A stretch of 9,373 nt of DNA, from the NCBI GenBank assembly GCA_030635415.1, contig DAOVYW010000080.1, positions 1-9,373 of the forward strand, written 5' to 3'. Under the pieces are notes generated by a model that was given only the letters and a program-made list of their open reading frames with translations, was not told where the DNA came from and did no database searches. Both the position numbers and the translations under genes were made by a program. Source of the stretch: Candidatus Firestoneibacteriota bacterium (GTDB lineage: Bacteria; Oederibacteriota; JAAXVQ01; JAUVAV01). Positions 1 to 6,052 of this stretch are shown in pieces; position 1 is the stretch's first letter, and every line of letters starts with the position of its first letter.

Positions 1-1520
1 GAGAATTTCCGCGCACCAGCCATTAATTGTAGCAGACCGGCAGTTAGCTTGTCTGCCAAGGTCCAACTGGCAATGGCGCCAAAAGGAATGTTCTTCATTT
101 CGTCCTTGCCCACCTTTTTCTGGACGTCATAATATCCGGCAAAGATTTCATCTTCCTTAATGCCGCATTCTTCAACTGCTACCGGCAATTTGTCCCAGTT
201 GCCATGGACTTTATTTTTAACCTCCGGATTCAATACCCCTTCAACGTTAGCGCCCAAGTAAGCTGGGATCATCAGGGATCTTCCCATACAAACTAATTTT
301 GTAAACGGCGCTCCCAGGGCAAGTGACTTGAATATCTGGTCTTCTTTGGCCAAGCCGCCGGCAAAGGCAAGATCCACGACTTTTTCGCCGCTATCAGCCA
401 GCAGTTTGGCGTATTCGGATGCTTTGGCATGCAAGTGAAGTGAAGGCACACCCCAGCTTTCCATCATGTTCCAGGGACTCATGCCGGTTCCGCCGCCTGA
501 GCCGTCAATAGTCAATAACTCCAACTTGGCTTCACTCGCGTATTTAATTGACATGGCCAAAGTTTCCATGCCGTAGGAACCGGTTTTCAAAGAAATTCTT
601 TTATAACCGATTTTGCGTAAATAAGCGACGGAATCCATGAAACTCTTTTTCACTTCATCCCGCGAGGACAAGCTGGTATATCCCAGACGGCTGTGACGAG
701 CGAATGATTTAATGGATTTATTTTTAAAGGCTTCTTGTACTTCAGGGATGGTGGGATCGGGATCAACCACATAGCCTCTTTGTTTCAGGAACAAGGCATA
801 TTCCAATGAAGTGACCTGGATTTCACCGCCGATAACCTTGGCTCCTTGGCCCCATTTCAATTCAATAATTACTTTATCGCCGTATTTGTCAATGATGTAT
901 TCAGCCACGCCATTTCTGGTATCCTCGACATTCATCTGAACAATGATTGCTCCATAGCCGTCATAATAACGCAAAAAGGTATCAATTCTTCTATCCAGCT
1001 CCGGCGCCTTGGAAATCTTGCCATTCTTGATTTCGGATTCTTTATCCACGCCAACTACGTTCTCTCCCACCACAATGGGATATCCTACCAAGGCAGCGCC
1101 AATAGCAAAAGACTCCCAATATTTCGCGGCAATAAAGGTGGAGCCCAGAGCGCCGGTCATTATTGGCACACGGGCTTTAGTTTTTATCTCAGTTCCAAAT
1201 TCCAGCTCGGTATTGACATTGGGAAAAACACAATCATCTTCCGAGTTCGAAAGGCCTTGGGGCACGCCTTTCGCGCCATAAACATACCCATTAATCCTCA
1301 GCGAATTATAAGAGACACCAACGTGGTTGGTATTAGCGCTTCCGGAAGTTATTGCTCCAAAATCTCTGGGATATAAAAGTTTACGGCCTTTCAGGCTGGA
1401 AAGCCAGGTTTCGCATTTACCCTTGCAGTCGGCTCTGCATAATGTGCATAATCCTGATTCACAAGCATTTCCCCGATTGACAGTTCCTATTGCATCATTA
1501 GTTTTTGGCCATTGAATCAT
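1..1520 (-). CDS. FMN-binding glutamate synthase-like protein (GltB central/FMN-domain type), 3' end outside window
   Basis: I translated 506 codons from the ATG at 1520-1518; the stop lies beyond the left edge. The start is fixed by a strong ribosome site, AAGGAGG (1533-1527), 6 nt upstream. The protein resembles the FMN/synthase barrel of glutamate synthase, which forms glutamate from 2-oxoglutarate and ammonia. Supporting motifs are KWGQGAK near residues 222-228, LKTGSYG near 311-317, DGSGGGTGMSP near 339-349 (compare DGGTGASP) and FAGGLAKEDQIFKSLALGAPF near 386-406. There is no glutaminase domain. The N-terminus carries five cysteines (C20, C25, C28, C32, C36; C-x4-C-x2-C-x3-C-x3-C), a possible iron-sulfur site. 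The CxxxxCPxG motif that binds the 3Fe-4S cluster in classical GltB is absent after the 'LGAPF' segment (CMGRSLMIPAYLG there). It is divergent from a nitrogen regulator gene, which fits nitrogen assimilation. The family call is firm; the exact reaction is inferred. Confidence 0.88.
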   Translation of the reverse strand, partial: MIQWPKTNDAIGTVNRGNACESGLCTLCRADCKGKCETWLSSLKGRKLLYPRDFGAITSGSANTNHVGVSYNSLRINGYVYGAKGVPQGLSNSEDDCVFPNVNTELEFGTEIKTKARVPIMTGALGSTFIAAKYWESFAIGAALVGYPIVVGENVVGVDKESEIKNGKISKAPELDRRIDTFLRYYDGYGAIIVQMNVEDTRNGVAEYIIDKYGDKVIIELKWGQGAKVIGGEIQVTSLEYALFLKQRGYVVDPDPTIPEVQEAFKNKSIKSFARHSRLGYTSLSSRDEVKKSFMDSVAYLRKIGYKRISLKTGSYGMETLAMSIKYASEAKLELLTIDGSGGGTGMSPWNMMESWGVPSLHLHAKASEYAKLLADSGEKVVDLAFAGGLAKEDQIFKSLALGAPFTKLVCMGRSLMIPAYLGANVEGVLNPEVKNKVHGNWDKLPVAVEECGIKEDEIFAGYYDVQKKVGKDEMKNIPFGAIASWTLADKLTAGLLQLMAGARKF

Positions 1521-1526
1521 ACTAAA

Positions 1527-1533
1527 CCTCCTT
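1527..1533 (-). promoter_or_regulatory. Ribosome binding site of the glutamate synthase-like gene
   Basis: The complementary strand reads AAGGAGG, a full Shine-Dalgarno core, 6 nt before the ATG at 1520-1518. It settles the start codon of the leftward gene and contrasts with the divergent nrpR gene, which has no such site. Confidence 0.85.
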
Positions 1534-1628
1534 GAGTATTGGTTATTTGTTGCCAATTTTAGAATATCCAAATATCCTTGCAGAAAAGCTATTTATAGAG
1601 CAAGAAAATATTACGGATTCACTTAACT

Positions 1629-1642
1629 GGCAAATGGTTGCC
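1629..1642. promoter_or_regulatory. Putative NrpR operator 1 (GGCA-N6-TGCC)
   Basis: The arms GGCAA (1629-1633) and TTGCC (1638-1642) flank ATGG. Written as GGCA-N6-TGCC, this has the same spacing as the characterised archaeal NrpR operators GGAA-N6-TTCC (Methanococcus) and GGTA-N6-TACC (Methanosarcina). It covers the predicted start of the leftward synthase gene. Assignment to NrpR is inferred from position and symmetry. Confidence 0.55.
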
Positions 1643-1643
1643 T

Positions 1644-1672
1644 ATTTTGACAAATGACTTCCTTTTTGTCAA
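1644..1672 (-). promoter_or_regulatory. Candidate sigma70-type promoter of the glutamate synthase-like gene
   Basis: On the minus strand, TTGACA (1672-1667) is followed after 17 nt by CAAAAT (1649-1644; 4 of 6 matches to TATAAT). The predicted start is near 1637, in the middle of the inverted repeat GGCAA-N4-TTGCC at 1629-1642, a classic repression geometry. The leader would be about 116 nt. Two alternative minus-strand -10 elements exist, TATAAA at 1597-1592 and TATAAT at 1696-1691, but both lack a good -35. Confidence 0.5.
1647..1672. repeat. Inverted repeat TTGACAAA-N10-TTTGTCAA between the divergent genes
   Basis: Perfect 8-bp arms lie at 1647-1654 and 1665-1672, separated by 10 nt. Each arm contains TTGACA, so the repeat offers a -35 hexamer in each direction. 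The leftward one pairs with CAAAAT at 17 nt; the rightward one has only a weak partner (AATGAT, 1671-1676). It could also be a degenerate operator copy, because TTGACAA differs from TTGGCAA by one base. Confidence 0.45.
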
Positions 1673-1722
1673 TGATTTATCCTTGTTTTTATTATAAAAT
1701 GGATTTTTCCTCAGGGAAAGTT

Positions 1723-1734
1723 GGCAATATTGCC
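1723..1734. promoter_or_regulatory. Putative NrpR operator 2 (perfect palindrome)
   Basis: GGCAATATTGCC is a perfect 12-bp palindrome (GGCA-N4-TGCC), with two further T residues on its left. It lies mid-way in the divergent intergenic region and shares both half-sites with the repeats at 1629-1642 and 1859-1872. Three copies in under 250 bp of gene-free DNA next to a regulator gene support a real binding site, though the regulator's identity is inferred. Confidence 0.6.
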
Positions 1735-1858
1735 GATTTAATTTTTAAAAACGGAATATACTAATTTATTTATTTTCCGGCAGGAATTACTAAATTTAGA
1801 TAAAAACGTTATATTTATGAGTTTAATATTTTATACCCAAAACATTGGCCAACAACAC

Positions 1859-1872
1859 TGGCAATTTTGCCA
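1859..1872. promoter_or_regulatory. Putative NrpR operator 3, upstream of the nrpR promoter
   Basis: TGGCAA (1859-1864) and TTGCCA (1867-1872) are perfect arms around TT. The site ends 9 bp before the TTGACA of the likely nrpR promoter (1882-1887), so binding here could affect nrpR transcription. A second palindrome, TTGGCCAA (1845-1852), precedes it and may extend the site. Confidence 0.6.
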
Positions 1873-1881
1873 ATAATACGT

Positions 1882-1910
1882 TTGACATCTGGTAATTTTG
1901 ATTATATAGT
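1882..1910 (+). promoter_or_regulatory. Strong sigma70-type promoter of nrpR, probably leaderless
   Basis: TTGACA (1882-1887, 6 of 6), a 17-nt spacer and TATAGT (1905-1910, 5 of 6) give a near-consensus promoter. Initiation 7-8 nt after the -10 falls at 1917-1918, which is the A of the nrpR ATG. No Shine-Dalgarno sequence precedes that ATG, consistent with a leaderless message. Confidence 0.7.
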
Positions 1911-1917
1911 TTTGACC

Positions 1918-2925
1918 ATGAGAGAAAAAACCGAAAAAAAGCGATTAGCCATCCTCAGAATATTGCAGGAATCCAACAATTGCTTAAGCAGCTCCAAGCT
2001 CACCCGTCAACTGCAAGCCATGGGATATGAAGTTAGCGGCCGAACTATTCGCTTATATCTTTTAGAACTTGATCGGGAGGGATTTACAGAAAATCACGGA
2101 AAACGCGGGCGGCGGATAACCGAACGCGGAATAAAGGAACTCTCCGCGGTTAAAGTTTACGAAAAAATCGGCATCATGGCGGCTAAGATCGATCAGCTAT
2201 CCTACAACATGAACTTTGATATATTAAAAAAATCCGGTACCGTAATCGTCAATATAAGTATTTTGCCGGTTGATAAACTCTATCAATCAACACCCTTGAT
2301 AAAAAAAGTGTTTGCCGCCGGTTACGCCATGGGACAGCTATTGACCCTTTTTCCAGCGGGTAAAAAAGTTGGCGAACCTACCGTGCCTCAGGGATGTGTG
2401 GGTATTGGCACAGTATGCTCGGTAACCGTAAATGGCGTCTTGCTGGCACATGGTGTTCCCACCAACTCGCGTTTTGGCGGACTGCTGGAACTCCAGGATA
2501 AAAAGCCCACCCGGTTTGTTGAACTTATACATTATGAAGGCACTACCATAGATCCCTTGGAGATTTTTATTCGCACCGGCATGACAGATTATATCGGCGC
2601 GACAGAAACCGGAAATGGACGCATTGGGGTGGGATTTCGGGAAATACCGGCGGACAGCCGCAATCAGGTCATGGAGATCGCGCAACAATTAGAAGCAATT
2701 GGCCTGGGAGGATTTCTTGCGATTGGATGGCCAGGGCAGCCTTTACTGGATATTCCGGTCAGCGAAGGCCGAGTCGGCGCGGTAGTGATTGGCGGATTAA
2801 ATCCAATTGCTATTCTGGAAGAACACGGCATTAAATTACATTCCCACGCCATGGCGGCCTTGGCTGACTATCAAAGCTTATTTCCTTACCAGGAATTGGA
2901 TGTCCGGATCCGTAATTTTATCTAA
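1918..2925 (+). CDS. nrpR: NrpR-family nitrogen repressor: winged helix plus a single DUF128/NrpR regulatory domain
   Basis: This is a 335-residue protein from the ATG at 1918. In archaea, NrpR represses nitrogen-fixation and ammonia-assimilation genes and is released from DNA by 2-oxoglutarate. Residues ~5-75 form a winged helix: an AILRIL helix, a recognition region around GYEVSGRTIRLYLLELDREG, and a basic wing GKRGRRITERG. Residues ~95-330 match the DUF128/NRD domain, with VGIGTVCSVTVNGVLL (161-176), GVPTNSRFGGLLEL, EGTTIDPLEIFI (207-218), TGNGRIGVGFREIP (231-244) and a Gly-rich AVVIGGLNPIA. Only one regulatory domain is present, whereas Methanococcus NrpR has two. An upstream TTG at 1867 would add 17 residues but lies inside an operator-like palindrome, so I reject it. 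It is divergent from a glutamate-synthase-like gene with three shared inverted repeats, which implies control of that gene and of itself. The family call is strong; the regulon is inferred. Confidence 0.88.
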   Translation: MREKTEKKRLAILRILQESNNCLSSSKLTRQLQAMGYEVSGRTIRLYLLELDREGFTENHGKRGRRITERGIKELSAVKVYEKIGIMAAKIDQLSYNMNFDILKKSGTVIVNISILPVDKLYQSTPLIKKVFAAGYAMGQLLTLFPAGKKVGEPTVPQGCVGIGTVCSVTVNGVLLAHGVPTNSRFGGLLELQDKKPTRFVELIHYEGTTIDPLEIFIRTGMTDYIGATETGNGRIGVGFREIPADSRNQVMEIAQQLEAIGLGGFLAIGWPGQPLLDIPVSEGRVGAVVIGGLNPIAILEEHGIKLHSHAMAALADYQSLFPYQELDVRIRNFI

Positions 2926-3049
2926 GCTTGCAACCAGGTGCGGAATCACCTGCGCCTGGAAAAATCAGCGGATTTTATGGATGCGAGCATTGAAATTCCG
3001 GTCCGACCGGTTTCTGGAAATGTTAGCCGCGGAATTACCGGTTGAATAG
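2926..3049 (+). other. Spacer after nrpR with stem-loops and an in-frame open extension
   Basis: Two hairpins are visible: CAGGTG/CACCTG (2935-2940 and 2947-2952, 6-nt loop) and CCGGT/ACCGG (2998-3002 and 3006-3010, 3-nt loop, followed by TTTC that can pair with GAAA to the left). Neither has a long T tract, so they are at best weak terminators for nrpR. The nrpR frame stays open for 39 codons after its TAA, until TGA at 3043-3045. I do not call a gene here. Confidence 0.35.
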
Positions 3050-3079
3050 TTGACGCCGCCGGTGTTTAGGCTTTATAAT
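3050..3079 (+). promoter_or_regulatory. Sigma70-type promoter of the ftsE-ftsX-envC operon
   Basis: TTGACG (3050-3055, 5 of 6), an 18-nt spacer and TATAAT (3074-3079, perfect) predict a start near 3086. That leaves a short leader of about 22 nt with GGGAG (3097-3101) ahead of the ftsE GTG at 3108. This separates the envelope operon from the nitrogen module to its left. Confidence 0.75.
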
Positions 3080-3107
3080 CATACCATCTTTTAATTGGGA
3101 GTTGGCA

Positions 3108-3785
3108 GTGCTTCAATTTCACCATGTATATATGACCTACCAAAACGAATACAAAGCCCTGCTGGATATTAATCTGGAAGTTCAGCGCGGGGAATTTGTC
3201 ATGATTACCGGACCTTCAGGGGCCGGGAAAAGCACCTTGATAAAACTCATCTGCCGCGAGATTATGCCCACTCGGGGTCAGGTAATCGTGGATGATCATA
3301 ATGTGGTCAAGCTTAAGCCCCGGCAGCTCCCGTTTTTTCGCCGCCGGATTGGCGTGGTTTTTCAGGATTTCCGCCTGCTTTACGACCGGACGGTAGCGGA
3401 AAATGTGGCCTTGGCCCTGCATGTGACAGGTTATACCGGGCGAACTATAAACCGGGAAGTTAGCCAGGCGCTGAAAAGAGTCGGGTTGGCAAAAAAGGGT
3501 AATCTAAAACCCTGGCATCTTTCCGGCGGGGAGATGCAGAGAGTCGTACTGGCGCGGGCTATAGTGCATGATCCGCCCCTGCTACTGGCGGATGAACCCA
3601 CGGGCAACCTGGATTTTGCGACCGGTTGGGAAGTGATGCGATTGCTCAGACAGGTGACCGAGACCGGCACTACGGTGGTATGCACTACCCACAATCTTAA
3701 TTTTATCCAGAAAATGAGAAAGCGTACCCTGTTTATCGACAAGGGAATTATTCGGGGTGAAAAGAAAGCCAGCCAGATTACTTAG
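3108..3785 (+). CDS. ftsE: Cell division ATP-binding protein FtsE
   Basis: FtsE is the cytoplasmic ATPase of the FtsEX complex, which couples ATP hydrolysis to activation of periplasmic wall hydrolases at the septum. I chose GTG at 3108 (225 residues, MLQFHHVYMTY) because GGGAG at 3097-3101 sits 6 nt before it; a TTG at 3102 would abut the ribosome site. Seen in the protein: Walker A GPSGAGKST (~35-43), Q-loop VVFQDFRLL (~83-91), ABC signature LSGGEMQRVVLARA (~138-151), Walker B LLLADEP with catalytic Glu (~158-164), D-loop NLD and H-loop TTHN (~193-196). The opening LQFHHVYMTY and GEFVMITGPSGAGKSTLIKLI are typical of FtsE rather than other small ABC ATPases, and ftsX follows. Length is normal for the family. 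Confidence 0.96.
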   Translation: MLQFHHVYMTYQNEYKALLDINLEVQRGEFVMITGPSGAGKSTLIKLICREIMPTRGQVIVDDHNVVKLKPRQLPFFRRRIGVVFQDFRLLYDRTVAENVALALHVTGYTGRTINREVSQALKRVGLAKKGNLKPWHLSGGEMQRVVLARAIVHDPPLLLADEPTGNLDFATGWEVMRLLRQVTETGTTVVCTTHNLNFIQKMRKRTLFIDKGIIRGEKKASQIT

Positions 3786-3864
3786 TATCGGTTGGAAAAG
3801 CGCATTTTTGCGGATTTTAAAAAAGAAGTTTCCGCAACAGATATTATTTAAAGGAAAACGACAA

Positions 3865-4755
3865 ATGTCTATGGGTTTTTTAATCAAGGAAGCTTTTCGC
3901 AGTCTGCACCGTTCCAAACGCCTCAATCTGGTGTCCCTGGGGGCCATGAGTATGTCATTGATGGCCCTGGGTTTGGTATTCGTTCTGACAGCGGGTATTT
4001 TCAACTTAACCGGTTTTATAGAAGGGAAAGTTGAAGTAGTGGCTTTCCTGAACGACCAGACAGGAGAGACCGGGCTGGAGAAATTTCTAGCGACCCTCCG
4101 GGAGCATCCTCAGGTGGATGGAGTGGAACATATTTCCAAGGAAAAAGCGTTAAGGGAATTTTCCGGCGATCCGACCATTAAAGAATTTCTGGACGCGCTG
4201 GGCGAGAACCCGCTGCCGGCCTCGGCCCGGATTCGTTTACGGGAGAAGACGCCGGTTAACATACAACGCTTCACGACTTGGCTGAAAAATCTTCCGGGCG
4301 TTGAGGATGCCAGCTATGGCGGCGGGGATGCGGACCGTCTGCTCAAGGCCCTGCAATTTATTCGCCTGGCCGTGCTGGCGCTGGCCGTAAGCCTGGTTAT
4401 GGCAGCGGTGATTATAATCGCCAATATCATCAGCCTGATGGTTTACGCGCGCCAGGAAGAAATTCGCATTATGCGGATAATCGGCGCCACGAATTGGTTT
4501 ATCCGGGGGCCATTGCTAATCTGGGGAATAATTCAGGGCGCGGCCGGAGGAATGATAGCGGCCGGTTTGCTGGCCGCGTTATGGCAAGTAGTGGCTTTTT
4601 ATTCCGTGCGGGAATTGGCGATTGACTTACGGGCCATGCTGCCTCCGGGGGTTTTAAAGTACTTTCTGGCCGGCGCGGCCGGCCTTATGCTGGCCGGTTC
4701 CATCCTGGGTTTGGCGGGAAGTCTGGTATCTGTAGGGAGAGAGCTGCAGGAATGA
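3865..4755 (+). CDS. ftsX: Cell division permease-like protein FtsX
   Basis: FtsX is the membrane partner of FtsE. It does not transport a substrate but passes conformational change to periplasmic activators such as EnvC. The start at ATG 3865 (296 residues) has AAGGA at 3851-3855; an ATG at 3757 in the same frame lies inside ftsE and gives a non-family extension. The layout matches the family: cytoplasmic N-terminus, TM1 ~22-46, extracytoplasmic domain ~50-160 (including VDGVEHISKEKALREF), then TM2 ~166-194, TM3 ~215-245 and TM4 ~264-290. The loop ARQEEIRIMRIIGATNWFIRG (195-215) between TM2 and TM3 is the conserved FtsX coupling region. It lies 79 nt after ftsE, and its TGA overlaps the next start (ATGA). 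Confidence 0.95.
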   Translation: MSMGFLIKEAFRSLHRSKRLNLVSLGAMSMSLMALGLVFVLTAGIFNLTGFIEGKVEVVAFLNDQTGETGLEKFLATLREHPQVDGVEHISKEKALREFSGDPTIKEFLDALGENPLPASARIRLREKTPVNIQRFTTWLKNLPGVEDASYGGGDADRLLKALQFIRLAVLALAVSLVMAAVIIIANIISLMVYARQEEIRIMRIIGATNWFIRGPLLIWGIIQGAAGGMIAAGLLAALWQVVAFYSVRELAIDLRAMLPPGVLKYFLAGAAGLMLAGSILGLAGSLVSVGRELQE

Positions 4756-5951
4756 TGCGCCGAAGTCTCTGGTTTATGGTTTTGCTGCTCGGGATGACGG
4801 CCGTACCGGCGGATTCCGCCACGCTTAAGGACTATCAGAACCGGTTGCAGGATAGCCAGCAGAATATCCGGCAGGAAAAAAATGATCTGGAAAAAGTGCG
4901 GCGCCAATTGCGCCGAAAAAAAAAGTATATCCGCAAACAAAAAAAACAAGAGCGCTCTTTTATCAACCAGCTCCAGAGGATTGACAAGAAGCTCGAAGAG
5001 GCGGAGGACCGCTACGAGGAGCATCAAAAAAATCTTGGTCTGGTAAGTCAGCAAGTAACGCAAATCCGCGCTGCCCTGGCAAAGACCGAAACTACGCTGA
5101 ACAAGATGAAAGCGCTATTGGCTATCCGCCTGCGTTTGCTGTATCGCGCGCGACGCGGAGGATTCTGGCGTGTTTTAGCGGCCTCCCGGACGTTTTCCGA
5201 GGTTTTGACCCGGTTGAAATTTTTTCATGTCCTGGCTGCGCAGAACGCTTTTTTAATAGAAAAATTGCGGTGCCGCCAGGAGGAGCTGGCGCGTCAAAAC
5301 GAGGAGCTGGCGCAGAGGGCCAAGCAGGTTAAGGAGCTTGAAGGCTCGTCACGCCGGACCTTAAAGCAAATAAAGCGGCAGCGTGCGGGGCGCCGCCAAA
5401 AACTCAAAAAGGTTCGTCGCGAACGCACTTTGCACGAGCAAGCCGTTGGGGAATTAAACGCGGCCTCCAAAAAACTGAATAGGCTGATCCAGACTCTGAA
5501 AAAACGGGCCAGGAATCTGGAAGAACGTATCGAGGGCGTGGGTTCGGCATTTGCCCGGTACCGCCAAAGCCTGCCTTGGCCTACCCGGGGACGGGTAATT
5601 TCGCGTTTCGGCAAGCGGCGCCATCCCCGCTTTAATACTTATATTCAAAATAAAGGAATTGACATCGCCGGACCAATTGGTCAAAATGTATTTTCCGTTG
5701 CCCCGGGCCGGGTGTTATTTGCGGAGTGGTTTGAGGGCTACGGGCGCATGATAATTCTGGATCACGGTGGCGGCTATAATACAATCTACGCTCACCTGAA
5801 AAGAATTAAGGTTAGCGAAGGAGAGCGGGTCAAAGAACGCCAGGTGGTGGGTGTCCTGGGAGACTCCGGGACCTGGAAGGGTCCGGCTCTTTATTTTGAG
5901 ATTCGCAAACGGGGAAAGGCGTTGAACCCGATACAATGGCTGAAAACTTAA
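4752..5951 (+). CDS. envC: EnvC-like murein hydrolase activator (coiled coil plus degenerate LytM/M23 domain)
   Basis: This 399-residue exported protein overlaps the ftsX stop by 4 nt (ATGA); a second ATG at 4755 is also possible. Residues 1-23 form a signal peptide (MMRRS, hydrophobic core, PADSA). Residues ~25-120 and ~165-265 are long, highly charged coiled coils, the part that contacts FtsX in EnvC. Residues ~275-397 form a LytM/M23 fold ending in YFEIRKRGKALNPIQWL, close to the EnvC C-terminus. Metal and catalytic sites are degraded: the HxGxD motif reads N300-K-G-I-D304 and the final HxH reads A379-L-Y381, while D304 and H348 remain. It should therefore activate amidases rather than cut peptidoglycan itself. 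Position after ftsEX supports this role. The coding strand carries runs of nine (4916-4924) and eight (4939-4946) adenines. Confidence 0.92.
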   Translation: MMRRSLWFMVLLLGMTAVPADSATLKDYQNRLQDSQQNIRQEKNDLEKVRRQLRRKKKYIRKQKKQERSFINQLQRIDKKLEEAEDRYEEHQKNLGLVSQQVTQIRAALAKTETTLNKMKALLAIRLRLLYRARRGGFWRVLAASRTFSEVLTRLKFFHVLAAQNAFLIEKLRCRQEELARQNEELAQRAKQVKELEGSSRRTLKQIKRQRAGRRQKLKKVRRERTLHEQAVGELNAASKKLNRLIQTLKKRARNLEERIEGVGSAFARYRQSLPWPTRGRVISRFGKRRHPRFNTYIQNKGIDIAGPIGQNVFSVAPGRVLFAEWFEGYGRMIILDHGGGYNTIYAHLKRIKVSEGERVKERQVVGVLGDSGTWKGPALYFEIRKRGKALNPIQWLKT

Positions 5952-5989
5952 ATTACGCCGCCTTGAAAGGGCGGAGAATTTGATCCACG

Positions 5990-6052
5990 ATGAAGAAGCG
6001 ACGTACTAAAGCATTCGGCATCTATAATTATATTCAGGGAGGCAGAAGTTAA
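5990..6052 (+). CDS. Possible 20-codon leader ORF abutting ctpA
   Basis: ATG at 5990 opens a 20-codon frame ending in TAA at 6050-6052, directly before the ctpA ATG at 6053. The peptide (MKKRRTKAFGIYNYIQGGRS) is basic and matches nothing I recognise. A GGAG lies 13 nt upstream (5973-5976), which is rather far. The exact abutment would allow translational coupling to ctpA, but an ORF this short can occur by chance. The ctpA ribosome site lies inside it. Confidence 0.2.
   Translation: MKKRRTKAFGIYNYIQGGRS
6023..6028 (+). promoter_or_regulatory. Perfect -10 hexamer upstream of ctpA, weak promoter candidate
   Basis: TATAAT at 6023-6028 lies 24 nt before the ctpA ATG. No recognisable -35 sits 16-18 nt upstream. 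A start near 6035 would leave the AGGGAGG ribosome site (6036-6042) at the very 5' end. An internal promoter for ctpA-tsaD is possible but poorly supported. Confidence 0.25.

Noticed and set aside
846..1376. Open frame of 176 codons on the + strand
   Set aside because: It lies antisense to the glutamate synthase-like gene, whose minus-strand translation shows clear family motifs throughout; the + frame has no recognisable features.
1867..1917. TTG start giving nrpR 17 extra residues
   Set aside because: The TTG lies inside the TGGCAA/TTGCCA palindrome and upstream of the strong promoter, and the extension does not resemble the winged-helix family start.
2807..3049. 80-codon + strand frame overlapping the end of nrpR
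   Set aside because: Most of it is a shifted-frame reading of nrpR, with Trp-rich composition and no family resemblance.
3757..3864. Upstream ATG for ftsX inside ftsE
   Set aside because: The added 36 residues overlap ftsE and precede the canonical FtsX start; ATG 3865 has its own AAGGA site.
5958..5974. CCGCC/GGCGG hairpin after envC as a terminator
   Set aside because: The stem is only 5 bp with a 7-nt loop and no T tract follows; it is too weak to call a terminator.
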